Assembly: GCA_021325595.1 (NCBI GenBank)
Contig: JAJPGX010000018.1
Span: forward strand, 26,630 to 90,629
Source: Nitrososphaerota archaeon
Lineage (GTDB): Archaea > Thermoproteota > Nitrososphaeria > Nitrososphaerales > Nitrosopumilaceae
Direction of reading: 5' to 3'
Length of the DNA stretch: 64,000 nt
A model generated the notes under the pieces. The model searched no databases. It was not told the origin of the DNA and worked only from the letters and a program-made list of their open reading frames with translations. The position numbers and the translations under genes are program-made. This document shows, in pieces, positions 36,078-45,805 of this stretch (position 1 is the stretch's first letter; each line of letters begins with the position of its first letter).

Positions 36078-37232
36078 TTAGACAATGAGCGTTTCTTTTT
36101 TCCTAAAAAGTACAAACCCACTCACAAAAAAACCTAGGACACACAAGATTAGGTATGGAATACCATTTCCAAATAAGTTTGCCATTATACCAGCAATTAG
36201 TGGCCCTAGAGCCCATCCTATTCCAAAAGTTGCTTCATATGCACCAATTAATGCACCCACATTTTCCCTAGTTTTTCTCATAATGATTTCAAAGGTGAGA
36301 GGAAAATACACACTAAAACCAAATCCTAGGATCAGTGCTGCCACTGAGAACTGTTCCATCGTACCAGAATAAAATAACAATAACATTCCAAATGCTATTG
36401 AAAGTGTTACCAAGACTAGACTTGGCAAAAGTCTTTTTACAAGAAAATTTGATAACAACAAGAAACCTAATCTTGAAGCACCAAAGACAAAAAACAAGAG
36501 TTCTATATTGGATTCTGAAATTGATTTGTCATACATGTAAGCTGGCAAGATTGTCAAAAAAACTCCAAATGCCGCGCTAGAAAATAATAAAATCACAACG
36601 ACTGATGGGAATTTTAGTAGTTGTTTTGTAGTACCTATTGAAAGAACGGTTCCATGGCTTGACTGTTTTTTTCTTGACAATATTAAAGATGAAACCAGTG
36701 CAGTAGCAATAGAAAAGGCGGCAATTTGAAATATGATTTTATATGTAACATCTAGATTTTGCAGTAAAAAAGATCCAACCAGTGGACCAATCATAATTCC
36801 TACAACAAAAAATGCCATAAATCTAGAAATTGATTTTACTCGGTTTTCGGGATTTGATGATTCTGAAATGATGGATTCGCATGGTGGCCAAAAAAATGAA
36901 TGTGCTATTCCCACAAGTATTCTAAAGATAATTACTTGCGGAACAGAGTTTGCTACAGATAGAAGATATATCGATGCAGCATCAAGGGCTAGTCCTATTG
37001 ATAAAAGAAAGCCATTGTTGAATCTATCAAGCAAAACACCCACAAAAACTGGGATAAACATGTATGGGATGAAATTAGAAAATCCAATTATGCCAAGATC
37101 AAAATAAGATGCGCCCAAATCTTTTGAAAATATAGGCACTATTGGATTATGCATCCCGTATGAGAATCCTACCGTTAAGGCAATTATGTAAACCAGAATT
37201 ATTCGTCGGTTTGTCTTATTTGTATGCAGCAA
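36078..37232 (-). CDS. Major facilitator superfamily transporter
   Basis: 384 residues from the TTG at 37232, which overlaps the end of the methyltransferase gene by 17 bases; the frame is open further but there it is antisense-like noise within that gene. Twelve hydrophobic segments; the cytoplasmic loop-2 motif appears as GVLLDRFNNG and a second, weaker one follows TM8. Substrate unknown; it looks like the drug-efflux or sugar type. Coupled to the methyltransferase upstream. Confidence 0.82.
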   Translation of the reverse strand: MLHTNKTNRRIILVYIIALTVGFSYGMHNPIVPIFSKDLGASYFDLGIIGFSNFIPYMFIPVFVGVLLDRFNNGFLLSIGLALDAASIYLLSVANSVPQVIIFRILVGIAHSFFWPPCESIISESSNPENRVKSISRFMAFFVVGIMIGPLVGSFLLQNLDVTYKIIFQIAAFSIATALVSSLILSRKKQSSHGTVLSIGTTKQLLKFPSVVVILLFSSAAFGVFLTILPAYMYDKSISESNIELLFFVFGASRLGFLLLSNFLVKRLLPSLVLVTLSIAFGMLLLFYSGTMEQFSVAALILGFGFSVYFPLTFEIIMRKTRENVGALIGAYEATFGIGWALGPLIAGIMANLFGNGIPYLILCVLGFFVSGFVLFRKKETLIV

Positions 37233-37905
37233 CCATGATTGCACCGCCCAGCATAGATGTCTCAAATTCCACTTTTGAGAATTTTTCAAGTAGCATAGAT
37301 TCCAGTTTTTTATTTTGTGGCCACAGCCGATAAGTACCATAAAGCGTAGCAAATTTTAGTCCAAGTTTTCCACCAGCGATAAGAGCCATTACAGGAAGTA
37401 GTACCCTAAGATAGAAAGAGACACCACTTTTTATCAATGGATTATCTGGTTTTCCTAGATCCACGATGACAAATCTACCGCCTTTTTTCAAAACTCTATG
37501 TATTTCAGATATTGCTATTTTAAGGCTAATTGCATCACGTAAAGAATAGCCGCATAAAACAGCATCAAATTTTTCATCTTGAAATGGAATGTGTTCAAAT
37601 ACGCCACATGTTAAGACTGGAATCACAGAAAATAGTCTACTAGTATTTTTTAGCATAGGTCTAAGTGGATCATAGAGCGTTATCTCAAGATCATCATTGC
37701 ATAAAACTGAAGCAGTCTTTGACATGTTGCCAAATCCAGATCCTGCGTCAAGTATTTTATCACCAGGCTTTACTCTTCCTTTGATTCCCTTTATTCTAAA
37801 TTCAGAATCTCTTCCAAGTGAGATAAATGAATTTACTTTATCATAAACTGGAATTATCTTTTCAAGAACTTCAAGTACTTCTGACCAATAACTTCCAAGG
37901 CCCAC
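37216..37905 (-). CDS. SAM-dependent methyltransferase, UbiE/MenG-like
   Basis: 229 residues from GTG. SAM-binding motif ILDAGSGFGNMSK, then DAVLCGYSLRDAISLKIAISEIHRVLKKGGRFVIVDLGKP, which matches the UbiE family (quinone C-methylation). Thaumarchaea have menaquinone-like/plastoquinone-like redox lipids, so a quinone role is plausible but not shown. Overlaps the MFS transporter gene. Confidence 0.82.
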   Translation of the reverse strand: MGLGSYWSEVLEVLEKIIPVYDKVNSFISLGRDSEFRIKGIKGRVKPGDKILDAGSGFGNMSKTASVLCNDDLEITLYDPLRPMLKNTSRLFSVIPVLTCGVFEHIPFQDEKFDAVLCGYSLRDAISLKIAISEIHRVLKKGGRFVIVDLGKPDNPLIKSGVSFYLRVLLPVMALIAGGKLGLKFATLYGTYRLWPQNKKLESMLLEKFSKVEFETSMLGGAIMVAAYK

Positions 37906-37939
37906 ATGAAAGTAAAAATCAGTGGATATTATATGTCAA

Positions 37940-38827
37940 TCATACTGTTAATTCAGAAAATACCGCATCTATTCCCTGTTGATAAGAAGGGTATTGAAAG
38001 TTGCATATTTTCAGAATCTTTGAATTTGATGTTCTAATAGAGGTGGTCAACATGTTTACAAAATCAGCACCAAGTACTGCTTTTGCTAAAATTGTTGGAA
38101 TTGTTCCGGGTTCTTTGACACCTACTTTCTTGGAAACATAATTTATGAATTCCAAGAAGGTAGTTGGATTTGAATCAGTTACGATAAACGATTGATTTAC
38201 TGCATTTTTTTCAATAATTGAGACTAGTGCTGTAGATACATCATCGACATGAATAAAGCTACGATAATATTTTCCAGAACCAGGTATTCGAAATGCGCCT
38301 TTTCTCAGCCTTTCTAGCACCACATTAGTGAACCATCCTCCATTCCCATATACATCCCCAAGATAAGCCACTGTAAAGTTTATCCCGTTTTCTTTACATT
38401 TGCACTCAAGAAAATTTTGAGCTTCCAACCTTATTTTTGCATAATCAGTATTAGGGTTTGGTTTAGAGTTTTCATCGATAATTTTTCCTTTTGTATCTCC
38501 AAAAACGCCTAGTCCTGAAACATATACAATAGTTTTTGTCCTGTCTTTTACAGCATTAAACAGATTAATAGTTCCATTATAATTTACATTTTTTTGAACT
38601 TTTTTGTCCTTTTCACCAACCCAAGCTGCGGCCAGATGATAAACAACATCAAAAGTATCAGAAATGGAAAGAGTAGGTTCAGTCAGATCACCCTTGATAA
38701 TTTTGATTTTCGATTCATTTAGCTTGTTAGATCTTACCAAACATGATATGTCATGACCACTTTTTACAAGTGCGGTCAAAAGATTTGAACCTATGAAACC
38801 TGTTCCTCCCGTGACTAGAACTTTCAT
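37940..38827 (-). CDS. NAD-dependent epimerase/dehydratase (extended SDR)
   Basis: 295 residues from the ATG at 38827, where MKVLVTGGTGFIGSN is the expected start (13 extra codons are open upstream). Rossmann motif GGTGFIGSN, catalytic Tyr-x3-Lys in NTDYAKIRLEAQ and GLGVFGDTKG for the Ser/Thr position. Likely acts on a nucleotide sugar or a related lipid precursor; substrate unknown. Confidence 0.87.
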   Translation of the reverse strand: MKVLVTGGTGFIGSNLLTALVKSGHDISCLVRSNKLNESKIKIIKGDLTEPTLSISDTFDVVYHLAAAWVGEKDKKVQKNVNYNGTINLFNAVKDRTKTIVYVSGLGVFGDTKGKIIDENSKPNPNTDYAKIRLEAQNFLECKCKENGINFTVAYLGDVYGNGGWFTNVVLERLRKGAFRIPGSGKYYRSFIHVDDVSTALVSIIEKNAVNQSFIVTDSNPTTFLEFINYVSKKVGVKEPGTIPTILAKAVLGADFVNMLTTSIRTSNSKILKICNFQYPSYQQGIDAVFSELTV

Positions 38828-38922
38828 GGAGATTTTTTCTGATTTGTTGTTTAAAGGTTTAACCACAAGTGAAAATAACGCTTAACCAAAAATTAAATCA
38901 GACACAATTTTTCATTTAACCA

Positions 38923-41433
38923 TTGCATTACTGTCCCAAGTGTAAGTCAAAGATTGAGATTAGTCAAACCTTTAATCAAAAAATTCACTTTAGATGCACC
39001 AAATGTGGCATCGAAGATATCGTAGACTATAAAAAAAACACTGATGAGGCATTTCTTGATTTTCTAGTAAGATATGACAATGGGAAAATACCAACAAAAG
39101 ATCAGAAACAAAGTGCCCTAGAAAAGGAAGGCATAGTTCAAACTGATGATGAAATAAAACAAATGATAGGCAATTCCAAGATAGATGAAATAACTAGAAC
39201 TGTACTATTTTCAAAAAAACACTATGTATCTTATTTTAAAATAATAGAGGAACCTGATCCCGAGATGGGAGTTGACGTATCAGAATCAGGCTTGAATCAA
39301 AGCATTGTTGATGTGCTAAAATCAAAAGGAATAGACCAACTTTACAAATTCCAAGAAGAAGCAATCCATAACATAGTTGCAGGAAATGATATTGTAATAA
39401 CAGCCCCCACCGCGTCTGGAAAAACAGAGGCCTTTGTGATTCCTATAATTCAAAAAATAATCGATGAAAAAAATCCCAATCAAACCATAAAGGCGATCTT
39501 TGTGTATCCCACCAAATCATTATCCCGTGATCAATATCCAAAGATCAAAGAAATTACGGACAATCTTGGAATATGTTGTGATGTATTTGATGGTGATACA
39601 AAAGAGACAGAACGGATGAAAATACTAGAAAACCCTCCTGCAATAATAATAACAAATTTTGATGTACTACATTACCATTTGTGGCATAGGACAAGGTTTG
39701 CGTCATTACTTGGTACGGTAAAATTTCTAGTTGTTGACGAGGCTCACGTATATTCAGGCATCTTTGGTTCAAATGTACACTACATCATAAAAAGACTAAA
39801 AAGGATAGCGCCAAAACTACAATTTGTTGCAGCATCAGCAACACTTGACAATGCTTTATCATTTTGTGAGACAATTTTTGGAAGAAAAATGTCTCTAGTT
39901 GTTGGCTCTGGCAAGAAGGGCAGGACCGAGTTTGCAATGATCTTCCCATCACTTGTGACACAGAGAGCTTTGATGATTGATATTTTAAGAAAATTGACCT
40001 CAAAAAATCACAAGACTTTGGTCTTTAATAATTCTCACCTTAATTCGGAATTGTTGGCACTTCAAGCAAGAAAACAAAAAATAGACATCAAGGTTCATCG
40101 TGCAGGTTTGATGGCAAATTATCGTAGGTCAGTTGAAAATCAATTCAAAACAGACAAACTTCTTGCAATCTCGGCTACTCCCACTTTGGAGCTTGGCATT
40201 GATGTTGGAAATGTGGATGGGGTAATTTCATCTACCATTCCTGTAAATAGACTAACACAGAGAATAGGAAGGGCTGCAAGAAAAGGCCAAGATGGGTTTG
40301 CATTTTTGGTACTAGGAAACGATCCAATATCGCAATACTACAAAAATCATCCCAAAGATTATTTTGAAGACATTGAACATGTGTACATAGATCCAAAAAA
40401 TCCTTTTGTAGAAGAATTTCAAGTTCTTGCGATGGCATGTGATAAACCCATAGCAAAGCACGAGTTGCCTGAACACAAAGAAATTATTGAGAAACACCTA
40501 GCTGTTGGAAATCTTGTTTTATTTGAAAATAGATATGTTCCAAATCATGATCAGATAAGGTCACAATTAGAAGATTATAGTATACGTGGCATTGGAAAAT
40601 CAATTGATATCTTCCTTAATGGAAAAAAAGTTGGAGATAGAATACTTCCAATAGCGCTTGAGGAACTTCATCCTGCTGCAATCTATTTTCTTGCTGGAAC
40701 TAGATACCGAGTACAGGAACTTGGATATCCTGAAAAACTAAGCGCCAAGATAGAATTTCTTCCTCGCAATTACCCATATTACACCAGATCACTTACTGAA
40801 GAGTGGCCAACAGTTGAGACAACATATGAGAAAAGACTAGCAAATGGAATCGAGGTGGCCTTTTGTAAATTACATATTCAAAAAAGGGTATACGGTTATG
40901 TGAATTTGGAACTTGGGCAAGAAATTACACAAGGACAAAAAGTCATGCTTGAGAAACCTCTTGATTATGATTTTGTGACAAAGGGAATTGTTTTCAAGGC
41001 CCCAAGACCACTTGCAGAAATTAGCAAGGCAGAAAATGAAGAATATGTGGAAGCAAGTGGATATCATGCAACAGAACACCTTGTAATTGAAGGAAGCAAT
41101 ATGATAACAGGAGGAGTCTCTCAGGACCTTGGAGGAATATCGCTTGGTACATCAGGTCTTATCTTCATCTATGATTCCACAATAGGCGGAAATGGTGCTA
41201 GTAGAGCACTTTATGACAGACTGGAAAAGGCATTTGCCAGAAGCTTAGATATCGTAACTGAATGCCCATGTCAGAGTGAATCAGGATGTCCCCGTTGTAC
41301 TTTTTCATACAGATGTGGAAACAACAATGAGTATCTACACAAGAGTTCTTCAAAGGAAATACTACAGAGAATAACGAATGGGGAGAAAACCATTGTAATA
41401 GAGCCTGTAGAAGGTGACAAACCATTTGTCTAG
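38923..41433 (+). CDS. DEAH-type SF2 helicase with C-terminal DUF1998 zinc domain (MrfA/Hrq1-like)
   Basis: 836 residues from TTG. An N-terminal zinc ribbon (YCPKCK, FRCTKCG, residues 3-36), Walker A APTASGKTE, DEAH box VVDEAHVYSG, motif III ASATLD, motif VI NRLTQRIGRAARKG, and the C-terminal four-Cys site ECPCQSESGCPRC. The two-part plan is that of bacterial MrfA and yeast Hrq1, 3'-5' helicases for crosslink repair. The added N-terminal ribbon is not standard for MrfA. Single gene. Confidence 0.87.
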   Translation: MHYCPKCKSKIEISQTFNQKIHFRCTKCGIEDIVDYKKNTDEAFLDFLVRYDNGKIPTKDQKQSALEKEGIVQTDDEIKQMIGNSKIDEITRTVLFSKKHYVSYFKIIEEPDPEMGVDVSESGLNQSIVDVLKSKGIDQLYKFQEEAIHNIVAGNDIVITAPTASGKTEAFVIPIIQKIIDEKNPNQTIKAIFVYPTKSLSRDQYPKIKEITDNLGICCDVFDGDTKETERMKILENPPAIIITNFDVLHYHLWHRTRFASLLGTVKFLVVDEAHVYSGIFGSNVHYIIKRLKRIAPKLQFVAASATLDNALSFCETIFGRKMSLVVGSGKKGRTEFAMIFPSLVTQRALMIDILRKLTSKNHKTLVFNNSHLNSELLALQARKQKIDIKVHRAGLMANYRRSVENQFKTDKLLAISATPTLELGIDVGNVDGVISSTIPVNRLTQRIGRAARKGQDGFAFLVLGNDPISQYYKNHPKDYFEDIEHVYIDPKNPFVEEFQVLAMACDKPIAKHELPEHKEIIEKHLAVGNLVLFENRYVPNHDQIRSQLEDYSIRGIGKSIDIFLNGKKVGDRILPIALEELHPAAIYFLAGTRYRVQELGYPEKLSAKIEFLPRNYPYYTRSLTEEWPTVETTYEKRLANGIEVAFCKLHIQKRVYGYVNLELGQEITQGQKVMLEKPLDYDFVTKGIVFKAPRPLAEISKAENEEYVEASGYHATEHLVIEGSNMITGGVSQDLGGISLGTSGLIFIYDSTIGGNGASRALYDRLEKAFARSLDIVTECPCQSESGCPRCTFSYRCGNNNEYLHKSSSKEILQRITNGEKTIVIEPVEGDKPFV

Positions 41434-41474
41434 CATTTTGGAACAACAATACAAATTATTAATCAGATACTCAG

Positions 41475-42308
41475 ATGTTATACATGGAAAAGATCGCAGT
41501 TGTTACTGGTAGCTCAAGCGGAATAGGTTTTGAAACAGCTCTTGCGTTGGCACGAAATGGGTATCATACATATGCGACCATGCGAGACACAAACAAAGGA
41601 ACAAGAATTAGAGATACAGCTAAAAAAGAAAGTCTTGCAATCGAAGTGCTTGAACTTGATGTGGATAATGAAAACAGCATAAAAAAGGCAATTGAAAAAA
41701 TTTTGCAAGACAAAAAGAAGATTGATGTTCTAGTGAATAATGCAGGATATGGATTATTTGGATGTCTTGAGGATTTGACTATTGAAGATCTCAAAAAACA
41801 GTTTGAAACCAACTTTTTTGGAATAATACGTATGATTCAGGCAGTATTGCCCACCATGCGCAAGCAAAAATCAGGAACCATAGTAAATGTAAGCTCAGTT
41901 GCAGGAAGGATAGGATTTCCAGCGTCTCCTGCATACATTAGTTCCAAGTTTGCATTAGAGGGCCTAAGTGAATCGATGAGATATGAGCTTGCACCTTTTG
42001 GAATTAAAACCATCATAATAGAGCCAGGTGTAATAAAGACAAACTTTTTTGCTGCACTTGAAAATCCAACAAGACCAGACTCTGCATATAAAGATCTTAC
42101 TGACAAAGTAATGAAAGGCTTAACCATGATGTCAGAAATGGGAACACCACCACAAGAAGTTGCAAACACCATAGTCAAGGCAATAAGTTCAGAAGATCCA
42201 CTTCCCAGATATCCGGTAGGAAATGACGCCGTAATGTTTCTTGAAGCAAAAAAGAGTAAGACAGACATTGAGTTTGAAAATTACATAAAAAAGGAACTTT
42301 TTAGCTAA
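41475..42308 (+). CDS. Short-chain dehydrogenase/reductase
   Basis: 277 residues; the second ATG (41484) gives the tidier start MEKIAVVTGSSSGIGFE. Classical SDR: TGSSSGIG, NNAGYGLFG, catalytic Ser in NVSSVAGR and Tyr-x3-Lys in AYISSKFALEG. Substrate unknown; resembles retinol/steroid-type SDRs. Confidence 0.88.
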   Translation: MLYMEKIAVVTGSSSGIGFETALALARNGYHTYATMRDTNKGTRIRDTAKKESLAIEVLELDVDNENSIKKAIEKILQDKKKIDVLVNNAGYGLFGCLEDLTIEDLKKQFETNFFGIIRMIQAVLPTMRKQKSGTIVNVSSVAGRIGFPASPAYISSKFALEGLSESMRYELAPFGIKTIIIEPGVIKTNFFAALENPTRPDSAYKDLTDKVMKGLTMMSEMGTPPQEVANTIVKAISSEDPLPRYPVGNDAVMFLEAKKSKTDIEFENYIKKELFS

Positions 42309-42367
42309 TAACTCATGTACAATATGAACAATTTGGGTTAGATTGATATACGCCAGAGAGTCAATTT

Positions 42368-43978
42368 TTGTCAAAGTCAACAGATTTAGCCACAAATTTA
42401 GTGATAACAAAAATGAAATGGAAAACCCTTCAACATAATGGAATTGCATTTTTGCCTCCTTTTGAGTCAAAAGGAATAACAATCAAGATCAAAGGAGAGA
42501 AGGTTCTCTTAAGCCTAGAAGCTGAAGAAATGGCATATCACTGGGCAAAGAAGAAAGATACCCCATATGTTAAAGATGCAGTATTTCAAAGAAACTTTGT
42601 TTCAGATTTTGTCAAAGTGCTTCCCCCAAAATTTAAGAATATCTCATTTTCAGATATTGATTTTTCAGATGCTTTCAAGGTTGTAGATAAGGAAAATGAT
42701 GCCAAGCTAACTGTAACAAAAGAAGAGAAAAAGAAGATCGCGGCAACACGAAAAGAGATAAGAGAAAAGATGAAGGCCAAATATGGGAAAGCCATCATGG
42801 ATGGAAAAGAGGTAGAAGTGGCAAATTGGATGGCAGAACCTCCGGGTTTATTCATAGGACGTGGTGATCATCCGCTTCGTGGTAGGTGGAAACCAAGAGT
42901 TACAGAAAAAGACGTTACCTTGAATCTAGGAAAGGAGGCCAAGGTTCCGCCAGGCAAATGGGGAGAGATAATCCATGAACAGGATTTTATGTGGCTTGCA
43001 AGCTGGGTGGATAGACTCACAGAAAAAAGAAAGTATGTTTGGCTTTCTGACACTTCAGATCTAAAACAAGAAAGGGACAAGATGAAATATGAAAAGGCGA
43101 CAAAGCTTTCAGAGCAGATTAACAGGGTCTTGGATGCTATAATAAAGAAAATGACAGATAAAGATGAAAGGGTAAGACAGGTTGCAACTGTATGTTATCT
43201 AATTTATAAAACTGCAATGAGGGTAGGAGACGAAAAGGACCCCGATGAGGCAGATACTGTAGGCGCTACTACTCTTAGAGTAGAACATGTAAAGATTAAA
43301 CCAAATGTAATTGAGTTTGATTTTCTTGGAAAAGACAGTGTAAGATGGCAAAAACCTCTTACAATAGGAGAGCAAGACAGAACATTTTATGAAAATATCA
43401 AAAAGTTGACTGATAAAAAGAAACCAGATGAATTGGTATTTCATGAAATTACCTCACGACATGTAAATGAATTTCTTGGCAGCATAGTCAAAGGACTCAC
43501 TGCTAAGGTTTTCAGAACGTATCTTGCTACAAACGTAGTAAGAGATTATTTGAAGAAAGTGGATGGACTAAAATCCAAGACAGAAAACATCAAAGTATAC
43601 CATGCAAAGATGGCCAACTTGGAAGCTGCAATAACATGTAACCACAAAAGGACAATACCAAAGAACTTTGAGGAATCATTACAAAAGAAAAGGGACTCTC
43701 TAAAGAAATTAAAAGATATGAAACCAAAAACAGAAAAACAAGCTGAAAAACTCAAATTGCGTGAAGAAAAACTGAAACTTGCAATAGAGTTAACAGAAAA
43801 AACAAGAGACTACAACCTTGGTACGTCATTGCGTAACTATATTGATCCACGTGTAATCAAAGCATGGTCAGATCAAGTTGGTTTAGAATGGGAGAAACTC
43901 TACACAACCGCACTTCAAAAAAAATTCCAGTGGGTTGCAAAAGAAAATCTAGATTGGAAAAAAATAGCCCAGACCTAA
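42368..43978 (+). CDS. top1B: DNA topoisomerase IB, eukaryotic type
   Basis: 536 residues from TTG (an ATG at 42413 is an alternative). Relaxes supercoils through a 3'-phosphotyrosine intermediate. Core domain (from ~60, with WKPRVTEKDVTLNLGKEA), catalytic Arg and His blocks (RVGDEKDPDEADTVGATTLR and the later HAKMANLEAAITCNH linker), and the active-site Tyr491 in RNYIDPRV, which matches eukaryotic LNYLDPR. TopoIB with this architecture is a hallmark of Thaumarchaeota among archaea. The charged coiled-coil linker lies at ~430-475. Confidence 0.95.
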   Translation: MSKSTDLATNLVITKMKWKTLQHNGIAFLPPFESKGITIKIKGEKVLLSLEAEEMAYHWAKKKDTPYVKDAVFQRNFVSDFVKVLPPKFKNISFSDIDFSDAFKVVDKENDAKLTVTKEEKKKIAATRKEIREKMKAKYGKAIMDGKEVEVANWMAEPPGLFIGRGDHPLRGRWKPRVTEKDVTLNLGKEAKVPPGKWGEIIHEQDFMWLASWVDRLTEKRKYVWLSDTSDLKQERDKMKYEKATKLSEQINRVLDAIIKKMTDKDERVRQVATVCYLIYKTAMRVGDEKDPDEADTVGATTLRVEHVKIKPNVIEFDFLGKDSVRWQKPLTIGEQDRTFYENIKKLTDKKKPDELVFHEITSRHVNEFLGSIVKGLTAKVFRTYLATNVVRDYLKKVDGLKSKTENIKVYHAKMANLEAAITCNHKRTIPKNFEESLQKKRDSLKKLKDMKPKTEKQAEKLKLREEKLKLAIELTEKTRDYNLGTSLRNYIDPRVIKAWSDQVGLEWEKLYTTALQKKFQWVAKENLDWKKIAQT

Positions 43979-44064
43979 ATTGAATTATTAAAATGAGTCT
44001 GATTTATGATTCTTTTTGATACCACAATTACATTTAATTGCATCATGAAATTGCCGTTATCTGT

Positions 44065-44157
44065 GCCGGGGTAGCTCAGCCTGGCCTAGAGTGCCAGTCC
44101 ACATAAAGGGTAATACTCATAATCTGGAGGTCGTGGGTTCGAAACCCACCCCCGGTA
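44065..44157 (+). tRNA. tRNA-Met (CAT, elongator) with a non-canonical intron
   Basis: Acceptor stem GCCGGGG (44065-44071) pairs with CCCCGGT (44150-44156), discriminator A at 44157; T-arm GTGGG-TTCGAAA-CCCAC. A proper anticodon stem CCAGA/TCTGG around the loop CTCATAA forms only if 17 bases (44098-44114) are removed between positions 30 and 31; unspliced, the stem cannot close. The CAT anticodon is at 44118-44120. The absence of three G-C pairs in the anticodon stem indicates the elongator. An upstream ATTTAATTG near 44032 may be its TATA box, and the run CCTTTTTG after the gene a terminator. Confidence 0.92.
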
Positions 44158-44217
44158 TACACCTTTTTGTTTAATACCCTAACCGACGTATAGTAGGGTC
44201 ATTAAGTCAGACTCTCC

Positions 44218-44248
44218 AATATCAAAATACCCATCAAAGGCATCAAAT
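44218..44248 (+). repeat. Imperfect direct repeat, left copy
   Basis: A 31-base sequence with the core CCATCAAAGGCATCAAA. It matches 25 of 31 bases with the copy at 45720-45750 in the same orientation; the SLC13-type permease gene lies between the two. Confidence 0.6.
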
Positions 44249-44315
44249 ATTGAATTTACTAAATAACAAATTATAAAATGTGTGCTATGAAGGCGTTGAA
44301 ATAAAATTACAATGA

Positions 44316-45593
44316 TCAAAGGATTACTAGAAACAAATAGTATACCGCCAAGTTAACCGCAGTCACAATACTGCCTATTTTGAAAAATTCAAGAAACGTA
44401 AATGCCTTTACGCCTCTTGATTCTGTTGCCTGAATAATTATTATGGTGCTTGCAGCTCCTAATATGGTAAGATTTCCAGCTATTGTACTTGATGCTGCCA
44501 ACATCATCCATTGTACAATATGTGTATCCGTAAACCCGTTTCCAATCATGACGTAATTATACAAGGTTACAAATGGAACATTACTTAGAATCTGGCCAAA
44601 TGTTATACTGTAAGCAGATATGAGTGCATTACTTTGAAATACATTGTTTGGATCAGGTGTTGGAAGGTATTTCATAAATAATGAAATTGCCCCTGAAGAC
44701 CACAGAGCAGCTGTTACTACAAACATTGCAACAAAAAACACAAGGACTGAATAATCCACTCCTTTGATTATCTCACGCCTTTGACCACTTACTGCATACA
44801 AAGCTGCAGCTCCTGCCATTGCAACAATACTAATGCGTATTTCTGCAAGGTGTACAAAGTGTAGTATTTCTGATACAAAAAAGCCTGCAATGGTTATTGC
44901 CAATATGATGACAGATAATTTTGCAAGATGTGGATTTTCTATCACATGGTCTTCTAACATTTTGGAATTTAGAGTAGCATGTACGTGTAATAGATCCTTT
45001 TTGAAATAAATTTTAAGGATAAAATACGTCAAAAATAAGTTAATCAAAGTAGGTATTGCAAGAAATTTTAGAAAATTCACAAGTGGTAATGAAATGCCAC
45101 TCTGAAGTGCGATTATAAGATTTTGAGGATTTCCAATAGGCGTCATTACACTTCCTATCGTTATACCAAAAGCAAGTGCAATTAGAAGTACGTTTGGTCT
45201 CATCGCCAGATGTTTTGAAATGTAGATAACAAGTGGTATTCCAACCAGAGCTATTGCATCATTTACAAGAAAGGCAGAAAGTAATCCCATTCCAACTACA
45301 AACATCATGAGCAACGAGTTTGGAGTCTTTGACTTGGACAGCATCTTGACAGCAAATAACTTTAGCATGCCTGATCTTTCTAACGCAGAAACTATACTGA
45401 ACATTCCAAAAAGAAACATGATGACATCAAGATGAACTGACTTTATTGCATTCTCCAGTCCTATAATCTGAAATCCCAACATCAGAATTGCCCCGATTAA
45501 CATAGCAGCCCAGATTGGAACCTTAAAACGAATTCTTCCTACAATGAAAATGTAAGTAATTGCAAAGATTGCTATTGCGATGTATTCTTTCAA
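44316..45593 (-). CDS. SLC13/ArsB-NhaD superfamily permease
   Basis: 425 residues, about 11 transmembrane segments. The conserved re-entrant region FGITIGSVMTPIGNPQNLI and its second-half counterpart LAASSTIAGNLTILGAAS place it in the ion transporter superfamily that includes ArsB (arsenite efflux), NhaD and dicarboxylate carriers. Location next to an arsenic cluster makes arsenite possible, but the gene is ~750 bases from it on the other strand, and sulfate, carboxylate or Na+/H+ exchange are equally open. Confidence 0.8.
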   Translation of the reverse strand: MKEYIAIAIFAITYIFIVGRIRFKVPIWAAMLIGAILMLGFQIIGLENAIKSVHLDVIMFLFGMFSIVSALERSGMLKLFAVKMLSKSKTPNSLLMMFVVGMGLLSAFLVNDAIALVGIPLVIYISKHLAMRPNVLLIALAFGITIGSVMTPIGNPQNLIIALQSGISLPLVNFLKFLAIPTLINLFLTYFILKIYFKKDLLHVHATLNSKMLEDHVIENPHLAKLSVIILAITIAGFFVSEILHFVHLAEIRISIVAMAGAAALYAVSGQRREIIKGVDYSVLVFFVAMFVVTAALWSSGAISLFMKYLPTPDPNNVFQSNALISAYSITFGQILSNVPFVTLYNYVMIGNGFTDTHIVQWMMLAASSTIAGNLTILGAASTIIIIQATESRGVKAFTFLEFFKIGSIVTAVNLAVYYLFLVIL

Positions 45594-45719
45594 TAATGAG
45601 TTAGACGTTCATCGGATTTTATTTCTTATGTGGTTTTATCAGAACCCGCTTTATCTGTTAGTTCTCTTGTCATCTACTGAATCACCAGAATCTTCAAACT
45701 TCAGTTTGCGTTTTCAATT

Positions 45720-45750
45720 AATATTGTAATATCCATCAAAGGTATCAAAC
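45720..45750 (+). repeat. Imperfect direct repeat, right copy
   Basis: Core CCATCAAAGGTATCAAA, second copy of the 31-base repeat, about 130 bases upstream of the permease start. The 212-base gap (45594-45805) it lies in also has a small inverted repeat CAAAC-TTCA-GTTTG (45695-45708) and no open frame I can support. Confidence 0.6.
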
Positions 45751-45805
45751 TTATCCTTCTGAAAAAGAATCAATTTAAAGACATTTTACTGCAAGATTAC
45801 ATAGT

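Noticed and set aside
37233..37352. Upstream extension of the MFS transporter frame
   Set aside because: It lies entirely in the methyltransferase gene on the same strand in another frame and encodes no membrane segment of the family.
44137..44157. tRNA-Met 3' end as an attachment site
   Set aside because: No second copy of the tRNA end and no integrase were found within the window, so no att pair can be claimed.
44176..44199. ACCCTA...TAGGGT inverted repeat after tRNA-Met
   Set aside because: Six-base arms with a 12-base loop in AT-rich sequence are expected by chance; no gene start nearby.
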